64,000 nt of DNA from CBDFLD01 sp965249005. GTDB taxonomy: Bacteria > Acidobacteriota > UBA6911. Both the position numbers and the translations under genes were made by a program. The stretch lies in contig CBDFLD010000022.1 in NCBI GenBank assembly GCA_965249005.1, positions 372,001 through 436,000 on the forward strand, written 5' to 3'. Positions 62,953 through 64,000 of this stretch are shown here, in pieces (within the stretch, counting starts at the first letter, position 1; the number at the start of each line of letters is the position of its first letter). The notes beneath the pieces are model-generated. The model saw only the letters and a list, made by a program, of their open reading frames with translations. It had not been told where the DNA came from and ran no database searches.

Positions 62953-64000
62953 TCATGGATTCCTGTAGATCTCAGCTTTCGGTTCGAACCGGGCGTCCTC
63001 GTCCAGAGGATACATCGGCCGGGCACAGATCCTGTGTCCCAGCGTCTTCAGATTGGCGCTCGTCGAGCCGGGCGCGTCGACGTTGAAATTCGCCTCGACC
63101 CAGTCGTCGTAAAACTGCGGTTCGCAGTGCGGAGACTTGACGATCGTGGAGTGGAAACCTCTGGGATCCTTGCCACTGGCGAGAAACAGGGCTCGGTCGA
63201 CGAGCATCACGGGGTGGGTCGTCACCACCAGGGTCAGGTTGTCTGACCTCAAGACAGCCCTCGGTCCCGTGTCTTGCGCGAACGCCCAGTTTTCCAGAGC
63301 GACCGGTCCGCCGTCAATGGACTCTACCGTGAGCTCCAACTCGAGCGACTCGAAACGAGGATCCAGGGCTCCGCCCACCGGCATGCGAAACTTCGCGTCC
63401 ACTCCGAGTGCGTGCGCCTTGGCCGCCGCGGGGGGGTCGACCAGGGGTGCCAGTACCGAATGCGGGTAGCTCTGGCGGAGCATCTCGGCGATGATGGCGT
63501 TGCTGTCTCCGGATGCCCCGGAACTGGGTGCGTCCGCGGCATCGGTGAAGGCAACCGGCCCGGTCATGACAGCACCGCGGGCCACCGCTTCCTCCAGTCC
63601 GACGAACTTTCCCTGCATACGTTCCCGGTTTTGCCAGAAGTCCTGGGCCATTTCGAGCGCGCTCTTTCGGGCAAGCGCCGGATCGTCGTCGGTCACGACG
63701 AACGCCTGACTCAGAGCTCCGGCACATCGGTGAACGGATTGCCGATCAAAAAGCCAGCCGAGAGTACCCGGGGATGATCGTGCAGCTTCCTCGCATAACG
63801 GATCTGTTTGCCGAAGAGACCGGACTCGGTAATCAGCTCGTCGCCGCGTACGAGGGCGGGGACCCGGACGCGAGCTGTCACCGGACGAGACCCTTGCTGG
63901 AGCAGCCGCATCAAGATTTTCGCCGCGCGGCGGCCCGTATCCGCGAAGTCCACGTGCGGATAGGTGAAATAAGAAGCGACCGCGTTGACCTTCTCCAGCA
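62953..64000 (-). pseudogene. MlrC/M81-family metallopeptidase-like gene, frameshifted, 5' end beyond window
   Basis: Minus strand. The upstream part (up to LIGNPFTDVPEL at 63711) reads YPHVDFADTGRRAAKIL, typical of the MlrC N-domain. It stops TGA at 63711-63713. The rest (SQAFVVTDDDPALARKSA to EIYRNP at 62953) is the MlrC C-domain in another frame, with VMTGPVAFTDAADAPSSGASG and VLRSDNLTLVVTTHP. The sequence GAGCTCTGAGTCAG at the join has a doubled CT; with one CT the frames fuse to PELSQAFVV. The 5' end is outside the window. Confidence 0.82.

Overview
This window reads as a chromosome segment from a Gram-negative, moderately GC-rich heterotroph. It carries outer-membrane and RND efflux components, many lipobox and twin-arginine (Tat) exports, and strong GGAGG ribosome sites. 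The mix of sulfatases, DUF1080 (3-keto-glycoside hydrolase type) proteins, Tat-exported Gfo/Idh/MocA oxidoreductases, CehA/McbA-type metallohydrolases, a GMC oxidoreductase pair and a giant multiheme cytochrome recalls Acidobacteriota or PVC-group genomes from environmental or host-associated metagenomes. No rRNA, tRNA or taxonomic marker is present, so this placement is an inference.

Layout. 1-2115: start of a Tat oxidoreductase gene and a complete IS1380-family element whose ends (inverted repeats and a CTAA duplication) can be read directly. 2333-6012: operon of an ornithine cyclodeaminase-like protein, a threonine dehydratase-like protein and a CehA/McbA metallohydrolase. 6013-8619: a TolB-propeller/metallohydrolase fusion with an in-frame 15-bp tandem repeat. 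8736-11455: DUF1080 protein, putative beta-barrel protein, band-7 protein. 11791-13677: a sulfatase fused to the front part of an acetamidase. 13831-21111: TfoX-N protein, then a minus-strand operon of GMC oxidoreductase, Tat 'subunit 3', a 31-codon micro-ORF and a 1473-residue five-heme cytochrome/propeller protein. 21333-23107: nucleoside hydrolase and an IS200/IS605 element. 23481-28506: GH2 glycosidase, Tat alkaline-phosphatase-like protein and a coupled membrane protein. 28558-35055: minus-strand operon of metallohydrolase, FG-GAP propeller, class III aminotransferase, small-molecule kinase and DUF1080 lipoprotein. 35101-36801: 91-bp repeats and an amidase. 36893-39338: sulfatase and LamG lipoproteins. 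39460-42055: HAD hydrolase gene split by a second IS1380-type transposase. 42234-44003: SLC13-type transporter. 44156-51406: CusCBA-type metal efflux operon with flanking small exported proteins and a strong terminator. 51469-52488: frameshifted NYN nuclease and a NosL-like protein. 52660-62932: plus-strand catabolic cluster (oxidoreductase, DUF1080, sulfatase, DapA-family lyase, IS110 insertion, degenerate metallo-beta-lactamase, enolase-superfamily dehydratase, sulfatase). 62953-64000: MlrC-type gene with a frameshift, running off the window.

How the genes may work together (inference). Most of the window looks like a periplasmic and cytoplasmic glycan/sugar-acid degradation region: sulfatases remove sulfate, GH2 cleaves glycosides, the GMC/Tat-subunit/cytochrome set may oxidise sugars and feed electrons to a respiratory chain, DUF1080 proteins may cleave the 3-keto products, and the dehydratase plus DapA-type aldolase may process sugar acids. 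Four transposase genes from three IS families and three broken genes (HAD, NYN, MlrC) show active decay and rearrangement, and the acetamidase-sulfatase chimera may be a product of the same process.
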